Positions 38,166-47,093 of a stretch of 64,000 bases of DNA are shown here, piece after piece. The stretch comes from Rhodococcoides kroppenstedtii (GTDB lineage: Bacteria; Actinomycetota; Actinomycetes; Mycobacteriales; Mycobacteriaceae), in the NCBI RefSeq assembly GCF_900111805.1, contig NZ_FOJN01000004.1, positions 124,001 to 188,000 on the forward strand. Reading direction: 5' to 3'. Positions within the stretch are counted from its first letter, which is position 1; each line of letters begins with the position of its first letter. Below the pieces are notes generated by a model. The model worked only from the letters and a program-made list of their open reading frames with translations. It ran no database searches and had not been told where the DNA came from. Made by a program: the position numbers and the translations under genes.

Positions 38166-38570
38166 ATGACCACACCCGAGCCCGAACCCGCCGCCCGCAC
38201 CACCGCAGCCCCGTTCCTCGCGGCGGCTGCGGTGGTCGCGGTGGTGGCGATCATCGTCGCGGTGCTCTCGCTGACCCGCTCGCCCGAGGACAACGTGAGC
38301 GAGAACCAGCGGGTGGGCACGGTGGTCGCGGAGTACGTCGAGGCCGCCGGGCAGAACGACGGAGACCGGTTGGCGTCCCTGCAGTGCGCGGGCATCACGA
38401 ACGCCCCGCTCCGCGACGCCGAGTCCGTGGACCTGGACACCATCGACGAGGTGCGGGTGAACGGCGACGCCGCCGAGGTGGACGTCACCGTCACCCTCGA
38501 CGGGAGCGAGCAGACCCTGACCTGGAACGCCGTGCGTCAGGACGGGGCCTGGAAGATCTGCAGCAGCTGA
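38166..38570 (+). CDS. Small anchored protein with NTF2-like extracytoplasmic domain
   Basis: A 134-residue protein: acidic/Ala N-terminus, one helix (AAPFLAAAAVVAVVAIIVAV), then a small alpha-beta domain ending LTWNAVRQDGAWKICSS. The pattern (helix, then ~95 residues with VAEYVEAAGQNDGDRLASLQ and a C-terminal WKIC) is common among Mce-associated or DUF4878-like NTF2-fold proteins in Mycobacteriales. Function is unknown. Downstream, nine consecutive C residues precede the convergent MFS gene. Confidence 0.75.
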   Translation: MTTPEPEPAARTTAAPFLAAAAVVAVVAIIVAVLSLTRSPEDNVSENQRVGTVVAEYVEAAGQNDGDRLASLQCAGITNAPLRDAESVDLDTIDEVRVNGDAAEVDVTVTLDGSEQTLTWNAVRQDGAWKICSS

Positions 38571-38608
38571 CGCGAGGATGCTCCCCCCCCCGGGGCACCG
38601 GGTCCGGG

Positions 38609-40294
38609 TCAGGGCTCGGCGAGCTCCGACCGCTGGGCGGCCAGCCCACCCTGCGTGCGCAACGGGATCTCCTTGTGGAACAGGTTGATGACGAAACCGA
38701 CGGCCAGCAGCACACCGGCGGCGACGAACACCTGATCCATCGCGTCGGAGAAGCCGATTCGGAAGGGGTCACCGAGCGCCGTCGGCAGCTTCTGGATGAA
38801 CGACGTGTCCTCCAGGACGCCGCCCGCCGCCGACCCGTCGCCCGACGCCAGTCCCTGCGCGAGCCCCGCGACGGTCGGATCGCTGCTCTGCGCCGCCTCG
38901 CCGACGGCGGACCGGAACTCGGGCGTCGCGGCGGCCGAGATCAGCGCGTCGCGAATGGTGTCGGTGACGCGGGAGAACAGCAGCGACAGGAACGCCGCGA
39001 CACCGATGGTGCCGCCGATCTGGCGGAAGAACGTGGCCGACGACGTCGAGACGCCCATGTCCTGCGGCGGTAGCGAGTTCTGGATGGCGAGGGTGAGCGG
39101 CTGCATCAGGTTGCCGAGTCCGAAGCCGAACATCGCCAGCATGATCGCCCACAGCGGGGTGTCGTAGCGGATGAACGAGAACGCGAACATGCAGACCGTC
39201 ATCAGGGTGGTGCCGATGATCGGGTAGGGCCGGTAGTGGCCGGTCCGGGAGATCATCTGCCCGGAGAAGACCGACGCGATCATGATGCCGAGCACCAACG
39301 GCAGCATCTGGAATCCGGCGAGGGTCGGCGACGATCCCTTCACCACCTGCAGGTACTGCGGCAGCAGGGTGATGCCGCCGAACATCGCGGCACCGGTGAC
39401 CACCGACAGCAGCAGTCCGATGCTGAACGTGGAATTGCGGAAGAAGCGCATGGGGATGAGGGCGTTCGACTTCATCCGGATTTCGACCGCGACGAACGCG
39501 GCGATGCCCAGCGCGCCGATCACGTAACAGATCACCGCGCGTCCGGAGCCCCAGCCCCAGACGCGGCCCTGCTCGGCGATGATGAGCAGCGGGACCAGGC
39601 CCACCGCGAGCGCGGCGGCGCCGCCCCAGTCGACGACGGCGTTGCCGCGGCGCGGCGGCAGGTTGAGCACCTTGGCGACGACGAACAACGCGACGACGCC
39701 GATGGGCACGTTGACGAAGAACACCCACCGCCAGCCGGTGACGGAGAGAATCTCGTCGGCACCGGAGAGCACGCCGCCGATGACCGGACCGAGCACGCTC
39801 GACGTGCCGAACACGGCGAGGAAGTAGCCCTGGTACTTCGCGCGTTCGCGGGGCGGGACGATGTCGCCGACGATCGTCAGGGCCAGCGAGAACAGGCCGC
39901 CGGCGCCGAGACCCTGGACGGCGCGGAACGCCGCCAACTGGTACATCGACGTCGCGAAACCGCAGAGAGCCGACCCGATCACGAAGATCGTGATGGCGGC
40001 GAGGAAGAACTGCTTGCGGCCGTAGAGGTCGGACAGCTTGCCGTAGAGCGGGGTCGAGATCGTGGCGGTGATGAGGTACGCCGTGGTGACCCACGCCTGG
40101 ATCGAGAACCCCTGCAGGTCGTCGGCGATCGTGCGGATCGACGTCGAGACGATCGTCTGATCCAGCGCCGCGAGGAACATTCCGAGCATCAGCCCGGAGA
40201 TGATGGTCAGGATCTGCTTGTGCGTGAAGTCGGTTCCGGCGGCGCCCTGCGCAGACGCGGTGGCTTCGCTCCCCGGAGCAGCGGTGTCGCTCAT
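38609..40294 (-). CDS. MFS exporter of the DHA2 (14-helix) family
   Basis: A 561-residue transporter with 14 predicted helices. Motif D-like start LMLGMFLAALDQTIVSTSI, motif A STPLYGKLSDLYGRKQ, motif B RAVQGLGAGGLFSLA and motif C VLGPVIGGVL identify a proton-driven drug exporter of the EmrB/QacA type. The long loop between the last two helices (DALISAAATPEF...GLASGD) is typical of the actinobacterial subgroup. It converges with the small membrane protein gene; substrate unknown. No TetR regulator is adjacent. Confidence 0.9.
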   Translation of the reverse strand: MSDTAAPGSEATASAQGAAGTDFTHKQILTIISGLMLGMFLAALDQTIVSTSIRTIADDLQGFSIQAWVTTAYLITATISTPLYGKLSDLYGRKQFFLAAITIFVIGSALCGFATSMYQLAAFRAVQGLGAGGLFSLALTIVGDIVPPRERAKYQGYFLAVFGTSSVLGPVIGGVLSGADEILSVTGWRWVFFVNVPIGVVALFVVAKVLNLPPRRGNAVVDWGGAAALAVGLVPLLIIAEQGRVWGWGSGRAVICYVIGALGIAAFVAVEIRMKSNALIPMRFFRNSTFSIGLLLSVVTGAAMFGGITLLPQYLQVVKGSSPTLAGFQMLPLVLGIMIASVFSGQMISRTGHYRPYPIIGTTLMTVCMFAFSFIRYDTPLWAIMLAMFGFGLGNLMQPLTLAIQNSLPPQDMGVSTSSATFFRQIGGTIGVAAFLSLLFSRVTDTIRDALISAAATPEFRSAVGEAAQSSDPTVAGLAQGLASGDGSAAGGVLEDTSFIQKLPTALGDPFRIGFSDAMDQVFVAAGVLLAVGFVINLFHKEIPLRTQGGLAAQRSELAEP

Positions 40295-40395
40295 CGGAAC
40301 ATCTTGCCCCGATATCGCCCTGCGCTGCGACTATGCGACAAATCGGGCGGGGTCGCGCGCGGGTCCGGTGTGACGGCGTGTGCGAAACTGGGGCC

Positions 40396-40806
40396 GTGAG
40401 CTACGCAGGAGACATCACGCCCGAGCAGGCCTGGGAGATGCTGGCCTCGGATCCGAACGCGTCGTTGGTCGACGTCCGCACGCACGCGGAGTGGACGTAC
40501 GTCGGCGTGCCGGACACCTCGTCGCTGAACAAGCGCACCGCCTTCGTGGAGTGGGTGAGCTATCCCGACGGCCGGCCGAACGAGCAGTTCGTCGAGCAGC
40601 TGCGCGCCTCCGGGGTCGAGTCCGGCCCCGTCGTCTTCCTGTGTCGCTCCGGTCAGCGGTCCATCGGCGCCGCCGAGGCGGCGACGGCTGCCGGGATCAC
40701 GCCGGCGTACAACGTGCTGGACGGCTTCGAGGGCGCGACGGACGCCGACGGTCACCGTGGCGGCGCCGGGTGGCGTGCGGTCGGCCTCGCGTGGCGGCAG
40801 AAGTGA
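40396..40806 (+). CDS. Rhodanese-like sulfurtransferase
   Basis: A 136-residue single rhodanese domain: SLVDVRTHAEWTYVGVP, then the active-site loop FLCRSGQRSIGAA with the persulfide Cys. It would carry sulfane sulfur; cotranslation with metZ suggests it delivers sulfide-level sulfur to homocysteine synthesis. GTG 40396 start; the stop overlaps metZ (GTGA). The Rv0390-Rv0391 pair in M. tuberculosis has the same order. Confidence 0.9.
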   Translation: MSYAGDITPEQAWEMLASDPNASLVDVRTHAEWTYVGVPDTSSLNKRTAFVEWVSYPDGRPNEQFVEQLRASGVESGPVVFLCRSGQRSIGAAEAATAAGITPAYNVLDGFEGATDADGHRGGAGWRAVGLAWRQK

Positions 40807-42017
40807 TCCCTCGCGGCGGTGGATTCTCCAAGCCCCTTCCCGACGGCGTCGGCCCCGGCACCCTGGGGGTGCGCGGCGGGCTGAACCGGTCCGGGTTCGA
40901 GGAGAACGCCGAGGCGCTCTACCTCACCTCCGGCTTCGTCTACGGGAGCGCAGAGGCGGCGGAGAAGGCGTTCACCGGTGACGTCGACCACTTCGTCTAC
41001 TCGCGGTACGGCAATCCGACGGTGTCGATGTTCGAGGAGCGCATCCGTCTGCTCGACGGTGCGGAGGCGGCGTTCGCGACGTCCTCCGGTATGTCGGCGG
41101 TGTTCACCGCGCTCGGTGCGCTGCTGAAGGCCGGGGACCGTCTGGTGGCGGCGCGCAGCCTGTTCGGGTCGTGCTTCGTGGTGTGCAACGAAATTCTGCC
41201 GCGCTGGGGTGTGGAGACCGTCTTCGTCGACGGCGAGGATCTCGACCAGTGGGAGCAGGCCCTGTCGGTGCCCACCACGGCGGTGTTCTTCGAGACGCCG
41301 TCGAACCCCATGCAGTCGCTGGTGGACGTGCGGCGGGTGGTCGAGTTGGCGCACGCCGCGGGCGCACAAGTGGTGCTGGACAACGTCTTCGCGACGCCGA
41401 TCCTGCAGCGCAGCTTCGATCTCGGGGCCGACGTGGTGGTCTACTCCGGTACCAAGCACATCGACGGCCAGGGCCGTGTGCTCGGCGGCGCGATTCTTGG
41501 CTCGCAGGAGTTCATCGACGGCCCGGTGCAGACGCTCATGCGGCACACGGGTCCGGCGCTGAGTCCGTTCAACGCGTGGACTCTGCTCAAGGGACTCGAG
41601 ACGATGGCCCTGCGGGTGCAGCGGATGACCGCGTCCGCGCTGGCCGTGGCGGAGTTCCTCGAGACGCAGTCCGGGATCTCCTGGGTGCGGTACCCGTACC
41701 TCGAGTCGCACCCGCAGCACGAGCTGGCGATGTCCCAGATGTCCGGCGGCGGCACCGTGGTCACCTTCGAGCTCGAGGGCGGCAAGGAGCGGGCGTTCCG
41801 GTTCCTCAACGGCCTGAAGATCGTCGACATCTCGAACAACCTCGGCGACGCCAAGACCATGACCACGCATCCGGCGACGACGACCCATCGCTCGATGGGT
41901 CCGGAAGGTCGTGCCGCGGTCGGCATCTCGGACGGTGTGGTCCGTATCTCCGTCGGTCTCGAGGACGTGGCCGACCTGCTCGGCGACGTCGAGGGAGCGC
42001 TGGCGGGCGGGGCCTGA
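40803..42017 (+). CDS. metZ: O-succinylhomoserine sulfhydrylase (MetZ)
   Basis: A 404-residue PLP enzyme of the Cys/Met gamma family: SRYGNPTVSMFEERIRLLDG, SSGMSAVFTALGAL, ETPSNPMQSLVDV, VLDNVFATPIL and the PLP-lysine motif VYSGTKHIDGQGR, and near the C-terminus SLGDAK-like NNLGDAKTMTTHPATTTH. It makes homocysteine from O-succinylhomoserine and sulfide. Start is GTG 40803; GTG 40791 in frame is also possible (VAAEVIPRG). Confidence 0.92.
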   Translation: MIPRGGGFSKPLPDGVGPGTLGVRGGLNRSGFEENAEALYLTSGFVYGSAEAAEKAFTGDVDHFVYSRYGNPTVSMFEERIRLLDGAEAAFATSSGMSAVFTALGALLKAGDRLVAARSLFGSCFVVCNEILPRWGVETVFVDGEDLDQWEQALSVPTTAVFFETPSNPMQSLVDVRRVVELAHAAGAQVVLDNVFATPILQRSFDLGADVVVYSGTKHIDGQGRVLGGAILGSQEFIDGPVQTLMRHTGPALSPFNAWTLLKGLETMALRVQRMTASALAVAEFLETQSGISWVRYPYLESHPQHELAMSQMSGGGTVVTFELEGGKERAFRFLNGLKIVDISNNLGDAKTMTTHPATTTHRSMGPEGRAAVGISDGVVRISVGLEDVADLLGDVEGALAGGA

Positions 42018-42035
42018 CGGGTCGGTGGTCCGGCG

Positions 42036-43127
42036 TCAGGCGAGTCCGAAAGGCGCGAGGACCGTCGCGAACTTCGCCGTGGTCTCGTCGAGTTCGGCGT
42101 CGGGATCGGAGTCGGCGACGATGCCCCCGCCGGCCGTCGCGACGCCGCTGCGACCGTCGGCGGCGATGTCGAGGCAGCGGATGGCCACCATCCATTCGCC
42201 GTCACCGGACGCGTCGCACCACCCGACGGCACCGGCGTAGAAGTCGCGGCTGCGGCCGGACTCGACCAGGTCGATGGTGCGCAGGGCCAGGTCGGTGGGG
42301 CTGCCCGCGACGGCGGGCGTCGGATGGAGGGACAGCGCGAGATCCAGTGCGCTGGTGGCGGAGTCGCGCAGGGTGCCGGTGATGGGCGTCGCGAGGTGCC
42401 ACACCGCGGGGGTACCGATCAGCGTCGGCTCGGCGGGCACGTCGAGGTCGTCGCACAGGGGAGCGAGCGCGGCGGCGATCGCGTCGACCACGTACCGATG
42501 CTCGGCGAGGTTCTTCGCACTGGCCAGCAACGTCTCGCCGGATGCCCGGTCGGCGTCGGGATCGGCACCTCGCGGAGCGGTCCCGGCGAACGGCCGGCAC
42601 ACCACTTCCCGCCCGGTGCGGCGGACCAACAGTTCCGGCGACGCGCCGACGAGGTGGCGACCGAAGTACGGCCCGCCCGCGGCGGTGAGGTCGACGCAGA
42701 ACCCGTTGTGTCCCGGATTCGCGGCGATGAGACTGTTCGCCAACGTGATCGGGTCCAGCGTGCGGTCGAAGACCAGGGTGATCGAGCGGGCCAGCACCAC
42801 CTTGCGCAGCGCTCCGCCCGGGTGCCGCAGGATGGTCAGCGCGCGGCGTACTCGGTCCACGTGCTTCTCCGGCGGCGGATTGCGCGAGGCGATCACCGCC
42901 CCCGGAAGGTCGAGGTCGCCGGCCGGGACGCGTGGCTTGTCGTACCGATCGAACGTGACCGGCTCGACCAGCGCGCACAGCGTGGCGGCGTCGAATCCGA
43001 ACGCGCCCACCAGAACCGACGCATCCCCGTCGGCGAGCGCCTCGCGCGCGTCGTCGACGTGATCGAACGACTGCCGCGCTCCCGACGCCACCACGCTGCG
43101 ATCGGGACGGGAGTAGAGGAACGTCAT
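42036..43127 (-). CDS. Isochorismate synthase (EntC/MenF family)
   Basis: A 363-residue chorismate-binding enzyme. The signature motifs are KVVLARSIT, GASPELLVRR, RPFAGTAPRG, GETLLASAKNLAEHRYVVDA, and HLATPITGTL and HPTPAVAGSPT (Mg2+/chorismate site). It forms isochorismate for menaquinone or siderophore synthesis, but no men or ent genes are adjacent, so the pathway cannot be read here. It is translated from ATG 43127, overlapping the HAD gene stop (ATGA). Confidence 0.88.
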   Translation of the reverse strand: MTFLYSRPDRSVVASGARQSFDHVDDAREALADGDASVLVGAFGFDAATLCALVEPVTFDRYDKPRVPAGDLDLPGAVIASRNPPPEKHVDRVRRALTILRHPGGALRKVVLARSITLVFDRTLDPITLANSLIAANPGHNGFCVDLTAAGGPYFGRHLVGASPELLVRRTGREVVCRPFAGTAPRGADPDADRASGETLLASAKNLAEHRYVVDAIAAALAPLCDDLDVPAEPTLIGTPAVWHLATPITGTLRDSATSALDLALSLHPTPAVAGSPTDLALRTIDLVESGRSRDFYAGAVGWCDASGDGEWMVAIRCLDIAADGRSGVATAGGGIVADSDPDAELDETTAKFATVLAPFGLA

Positions 43128-43933
43128 CCGAACGGAGTCTCCGTGTGGCCCACCAGGTCCGCGACCGACTCGATGACCCGCGTCGGACGGAACGGATACA
43201 TCTCCACCGACGCCCGCGTCGAGATGCCGGTGAGCACCAGGATGGTCTGCAGTCCCGCCTCGAGCCCGGACACCACGTCGGTGTCCATGCGGTCGCCGAT
43301 CATGAGCGTGTTCTCCGAGTGCGCGCCGATTGCCCGCAGAGCCGACCGCATCATCAGCGCGTTCGGCTTGCCCACGTAGTACGGCTCGCGACCGGTCGCG
43401 CGCGTGATGAGGGCCGCCACGGAACCCGTTGCGGGAAGCGACCCGTCGCGCGACGGGCCGGTGGCGTCGGGGTTGGTCGCGATGAAGCGGGCGCCGCGCT
43501 CGACCAGTCGGATCGCCGTCGTGATCGCCTCGAACGAGTACGTGCGCGTCTCGCCGAGCACCACGTAGTCCGGGTCGATGTCGGTGATGATGTAGCCGAT
43601 GTCGTGCAGTGCCGTCGTCAAGCCCGATTCGCCGACCACGTAGGCGGTGCCGCCCGGCCGCTGGTTGTGCAGGAACGTCGCGGTGGCCAGCGCGGAGGTC
43701 CAGATGGACTCCTCGGGGATCTCCAGGCCCGTGCGGCGCAGGCGCGCCTGCAGGTCGCGTCGCGTGCGAATGGAGTTGTTGGTCAGCACGATGAACGGCG
43801 TGCCGGTGTCCTGCAACTCCTGCAGGAAGCGGTCGGCTCCCGGGACGAGGTGCTCCTCGTGGACCAGGACGCCGTCCATGTCCATGAGGTACGTCCACCG
43901 GTGGTCGGCTGGTTTCGCGGTCACGGTGACCAT
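43124..43933 (-). CDS. HAD-IIA family phosphatase (NagD-like)
   Basis: A 269-residue HAD hydrolase: motif I LMDMDGVLVHEEHLVPG (nucleophile Asp), motif II FIVLTNNSIRTR, the motif III Lys in YYVGKPNALMM and motif IV MIGDRMDTDVVSGLEAG. The cap between motifs II and III is of the C2A type, as in NagD/4-nitrophenylphosphatase proteins. It probably dephosphorylates a small sugar or nucleotide phosphate. It is cotranscribed with isochorismate synthase, a pairing with no obvious metabolic link. Divergent from eis with 46 bases between starts. Confidence 0.88.
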   Translation of the reverse strand: MVTVTAKPADHRWTYLMDMDGVLVHEEHLVPGADRFLQELQDTGTPFIVLTNNSIRTRRDLQARLRRTGLEIPEESIWTSALATATFLHNQRPGGTAYVVGESGLTTALHDIGYIITDIDPDYVVLGETRTYSFEAITTAIRLVERGARFIATNPDATGPSRDGSLPATGSVAALITRATGREPYYVGKPNALMMRSALRAIGAHSENTLMIGDRMDTDVVSGLEAGLQTILVLTGISTRASVEMYPFRPTRVIESVADLVGHTETPFG

Positions 43934-43979
43934 TCTGCCCCGTCGCGGCCGCGATGCACCGCGGACCTACTCTGGCGCA

Positions 43980-45182
43980 ATGGTCGAGATCCGCGTACTG
44001 CACACCCCCGACGAGCTGCTCGCGTCCCAGCAGGTGTTCCGCGCCGCGATGGTGGGCCTGCCGTCGCTGCCGGTCACGCGGGACGTCGTGAGCACCCTCC
44101 GCGAGCCGGGCCTGACCTACGGCGCGTACGACGGGTCGACCCTCGTCGGGACCACGGACGGTGGCGTCGGCACCCTCACCCTCCCCGGCGGCGCCGCCGT
44201 CTCCCACCTCGCCGTCACCCACGTCGGCGTCCTGCCGACCCACACCCGCCGCGGCATCGTCTCGGCCCTGTTGCGACGCCAGCTGCGCGACGCGCGGGAC
44301 GCCGGCCACGTCGTCGCCACGCTGCGAGCATCGGAGGCGGTCATCTACGGCCGCTACGGCTACGGCGTCGCGACGTCGTCGGTTCGTGCCGAGGTGATCA
44401 CCGCCCGCGCCCGTCTACGGGACGGGGTGGCGACGTCGGGAACCACCCGCCTGGTCGACCGCGAGGGGTCGCTCGATCGGCAGGCCGCCATCCTCGACGA
44501 GAACCCCTCGGCCCGTCCGGGTTTCGTCTCGCGGCTGCCGATCTGGTGGGCGGCGCATCGGCTGCGCGAGGACGACAAGCCGGTGTGGGTCGCGGTGCAC
44601 TCCACCGATGGTCGCGACGACGGGTACGTGCGCTACCGGCCGACGGACCCGTCGCAGTGGTGGTCGGGTGCGGACCGTCGCGTCGTCGTCGAGGACCTGC
44701 ATGCCCCCACGGACGCCGTCTTCGCTGATCTTCTCCGGTTCCTGCTCCGACTCGACCTGGTGGATCGCATCACGTTCCCCGCGCTGCCCGTCGACACCGT
44801 GCTGCCGCTGCTGGTGCACGACCGCCGGGCGGTGCGGCTGCAGTCGACCTCGGACGAGACGTGGCTGCGCATCCTCGACGTCCACGCGGCGCTCGCCGCG
44901 CGAACCTACGGTTCCGGGTCGCCGGTCACCGTGACCGTCGACGACGACGAGCTGCCCGAGAACGCCGGGACGGTCGAGGTGGGACCGGACGGAGTCCGCC
45001 GCGTCGACGGGCCCGGTGCGGTGCGAGTGCACGTCCGCGAGCTCGCGGCGGTGCTGCTCGGCGGCACGTCGTGGCGCGCGCTCGCGACGGCGGGTCTGAT
45101 CACCGGGGACGCGAGCGCGGCCGCGGCAGCCGACGCGCTGTTCGCGACCGATCGTGCCCCGTTCGCCGGCGTCGGGTTCTGA
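43980..45182 (+). CDS. eis: Eis-like GNAT acetyltransferase
   Basis: A 400-residue Eis-type enzyme (Mtb Eis ~402-408) with a N-terminal GNAT domain, a second degenerate GNAT and a C-terminal SCP2-like domain. The acetyl-CoA loop is VGVLPTHTRRGIVSALLRRQL. The expected active-site Tyr lies in YGRYGYGVAT. The protein ends ...FAGVGF: a C-terminal Phe, whose carboxylate is used as general base in Eis, is retained. It acetylates amines such as aminoglycosides at several positions; the physiological acceptor here is unknown. Confidence 0.88.
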   Translation: MVEIRVLHTPDELLASQQVFRAAMVGLPSLPVTRDVVSTLREPGLTYGAYDGSTLVGTTDGGVGTLTLPGGAAVSHLAVTHVGVLPTHTRRGIVSALLRRQLRDARDAGHVVATLRASEAVIYGRYGYGVATSSVRAEVITARARLRDGVATSGTTRLVDREGSLDRQAAILDENPSARPGFVSRLPIWWAAHRLREDDKPVWVAVHSTDGRDDGYVRYRPTDPSQWWSGADRRVVVEDLHAPTDAVFADLLRFLLRLDLVDRITFPALPVDTVLPLLVHDRRAVRLQSTSDETWLRILDVHAALAARTYGSGSPVTVTVDDDELPENAGTVEVGPDGVRRVDGPGAVRVHVRELAAVLLGGTSWRALATAGLITGDASAAAAADALFATDRAPFAGVGF

Positions 45183-45217
45183 CGATGTCGGGTTCTGACG
45201 ACGTCGGTGTCGGAGAC

Positions 45218-45886
45218 TCAGCGCAGCGGTTCGACCAGTTCCGTCCCGCGAAGTTCGTACGACTTCAGCGCCCAGTACCCGCCGAAGGTGACCACGGCGA
45301 CGGCCTCGACCACCAGCACCGCCAGCGCACCCTGCCCGGAGAGCAGGACGATGGCGAGCGCGGTCAGAGGAGCGATCACCACGACGAACGCCACCACGCG
45401 GTAGGCGGTGCGGTAGCGGCGGATGCGGCGGGCGGGATCGTCGGAGGAGCCCAGGGTGTCGTCGGCGCACCACCACACGGACGCGGCGAAGGTGACGAAG
45501 AAGCCCACCGCCGCGGCGGCGTGCACTGCCATCCGGAGTCCGAACGCTTCGTCTCCGGGCGGGTCCGTCGGTACCAGCGCGACGACCACGAGAAGCGTCC
45601 CGGCGACGTTGAGCAGCCGGTTCTCGAGTGGGCCGTAGCCGCGATAGCAGATCAGGGTGATGCCGGTGCCGACGAGCGCGCCGACGAAGACGTCCCGCGC
45701 CGGGCTCCAGTAGTACTCGCTGATCGAACCGAGGACCGGGAGTGCGGAACCGAGCAGCGACCAGCCGATCAGCACCACCGGCAGGCCCACGGCGAGGATC
45801 GTCATGGCCGCGCGCAGCGCGAAGTAGGTGCCGACGATCTGTTCGGCCAGCTCGTCGGTGCGGGCGGGGCCGGGCGGGGTAGCCAT
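45218..45886 (-). CDS. Six-helix membrane protein, unknown function
   Basis: A 222-residue protein with about six helices (for example AAMTILAVGLPVVLIGWSLL, NVAGTLLVVVALVPTD and VVAFVVVIAPLTALAIVLL). Conserved-looking loops are ISEYYWSPARDVFVGALVG and ICYRGYGPLENRLLN, resembling DUF998-type or frpC-like actinobacterial membrane proteins. I do not recognise it with certainty. Isolated; convergent with eis, 35 bases between. Confidence 0.72.
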   Translation of the reverse strand: MATPPGPARTDELAEQIVGTYFALRAAMTILAVGLPVVLIGWSLLGSALPVLGSISEYYWSPARDVFVGALVGTGITLICYRGYGPLENRLLNVAGTLLVVVALVPTDPPGDEAFGLRMAVHAAAAVGFFVTFAASVWWCADDTLGSSDDPARRIRRYRTAYRVVAFVVVIAPLTALAIVLLSGQGALAVLVVEAVAVVTFGGYWALKSYELRGTELVEPLR

Positions 45887-46064
45887 GGCTCGACCCTAGG
45901 CGCGCGCCCATGCTGCGGGAGTGCACACGAGGGCGCCCGATAGGCGGGAACCCGTCGCGTCGACGGAGTTGTGTGCAGCCAGGCACGGTCCCTGCTGCCG
46001 GGTCGGACGCCCCAGCGCCTACATTCGAGGGCGGCAGTGGTGGTCGACGAGCGAGGAGCGCGGC

Positions 46065-47078
46065 GTGGCACGGGAACTGAAGTTGGGATACAAGGCGTCC
46101 GCCGAGCAGTTCGGCCCGCGTGAGCTGGTGGAGCTCGGAGTCGCGGCCGAGGCCGCCGGCATGGACTCCGCCACGGTCAGCGACCACTTCCAGCCGTGGC
46201 GCCACGAGGGCGGGCACGCGCCGTTCTCCCTCGCCTGGATGACGGCGGTGGGCGAGCGCACCGAACGCCTGCAGCTCGGCACCTCGGTGATGACCCCGAC
46301 CTTCCGCTACAACCCCGCCGTGATCGCGCAGGCGTTCGCCACCATGGCCTGCCTGTACCCGAACCGGATCTTCCTCGGAGTCGGCACCGGCGAGGCCCTC
46401 AACGAGATCGCCACCGGCTTCTCCGGCGAGTGGCCCGAGTTCAAGGAGCGGTTCGCGCGGCTGCGGGAAGCGGTCTCGCTCATGCGCGAGCTCTGGCTCG
46501 GCGACCGCGTGGACTTCGACGGCGAGTACTACCGCACGTCCGGCGCGTCGATCTACGACGTGCCCGACGGCGGCGTCCCCGTGTACGTGGCAGCCGGCGG
46601 TCCGGTGGTGGCGCGCTACGCCGGCCGGGCGGGCGACGGGTTCATCTGCACCTCCGGCAAGGGCATGGAGCTCTACACCGACAAGCTGCTGCCCGCGGTG
46701 GCCGAGGGTGCGGAGAAGAAGGAGCGGTCCGTCGACGAGATCGACCACATGATCGAGATCAAGATCTCCTACGACACCGATCCCGACGCGGCGCTCGAGA
46801 ACACGCGATTCTGGGCGCCGCTGTCGCTGACGCCGGAGCAGAAGCATTCCATCGACGACCCGATCGAGATGGAGAAGGCGGCCGACGAGTTGCCGATCGA
46901 GCAGGTGGCCAAGCGGTGGATCGTCGCGTCCGACCCGGACGAGGCCGTCGAGAAGGTGAAGCAGTACGTCGATGCCGGTCTGAACCACCTGGTCTTCCAC
47001 GCCCCGGGGCACGATCAGCGCCGATTCCTGGAGTTGTTCCGGACCGATCTCGAGCCCCGACTGCGCCGACTCGGCTGA
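46065..47078 (+). CDS. fgd: F420-dependent glucose-6-phosphate dehydrogenase
   Basis: A 337-residue luciferase-like TIM barrel, the same length as M. tuberculosis FGD1 (Rv0407). Motifs: [31 protein letters not shown] with the His and Trp of the active site, [23 protein letters not shown] in order, and [12 protein letters not shown] with the Glu. It oxidises glucose-6-phosphate while reducing coenzyme F420, the source of F420H2 in mycobacteria and rhodococci. The start GTG 46065 is preceded by GAGGAGCGCGGC. Followed by pta 15 bases later. Upstream 178-base gap shows nothing else certain. Confidence 0.93.
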   Translation: MARELKLGYKASAEQFGPRELVELGVAAEAAGMDSATVSDHFQPWRHEGGHAPFSLAWMTAVGERTERLQLGTSVMTPTFRYNPAVIAQAFATMACLYPNRIFLGVGTGEALNEIATGFSGEWPEFKERFARLREAVSLMRELWLGDRVDFDGEYYRTSGASIYDVPDGGVPVYVAAGGPVVARYAGRAGDGFICTSGKGMELYTDKLLPAVAEGAEKKERSVDEIDHMIEIKISYDTDPDAALENTRFWAPLSLTPEQKHSIDDPIEMEKAADELPIEQVAKRWIVASDPDEAVEKVKQYVDAGLNHLVFHAPGHDQRRFLELFRTDLEPRLRRLG

Positions 47079-47093
47079 ACTAGGGTGGTCGGC

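Noticed and set aside
38583-38591. Run of nine C residues as a programmed slippage site
   Set aside because: It is in the gap after the small membrane protein stop and before the MFS stop, outside both coding regions, so a frameshift role is not possible; only sequencing error or strain variation remains.
40312-40361. CCCGAT/ATCGGG arms between the MFS and rhodanese genes as an operator
   Set aside because: Short arms, long spacer, and no regulator gene adjacent; not distinguishable from background.
45922-45977. TGCACAC/GTGTGCA inverted repeat upstream of fgd
   Set aside because: Arms of only 7 bases with a 42-base spacer; likely chance in a 178-base gap.
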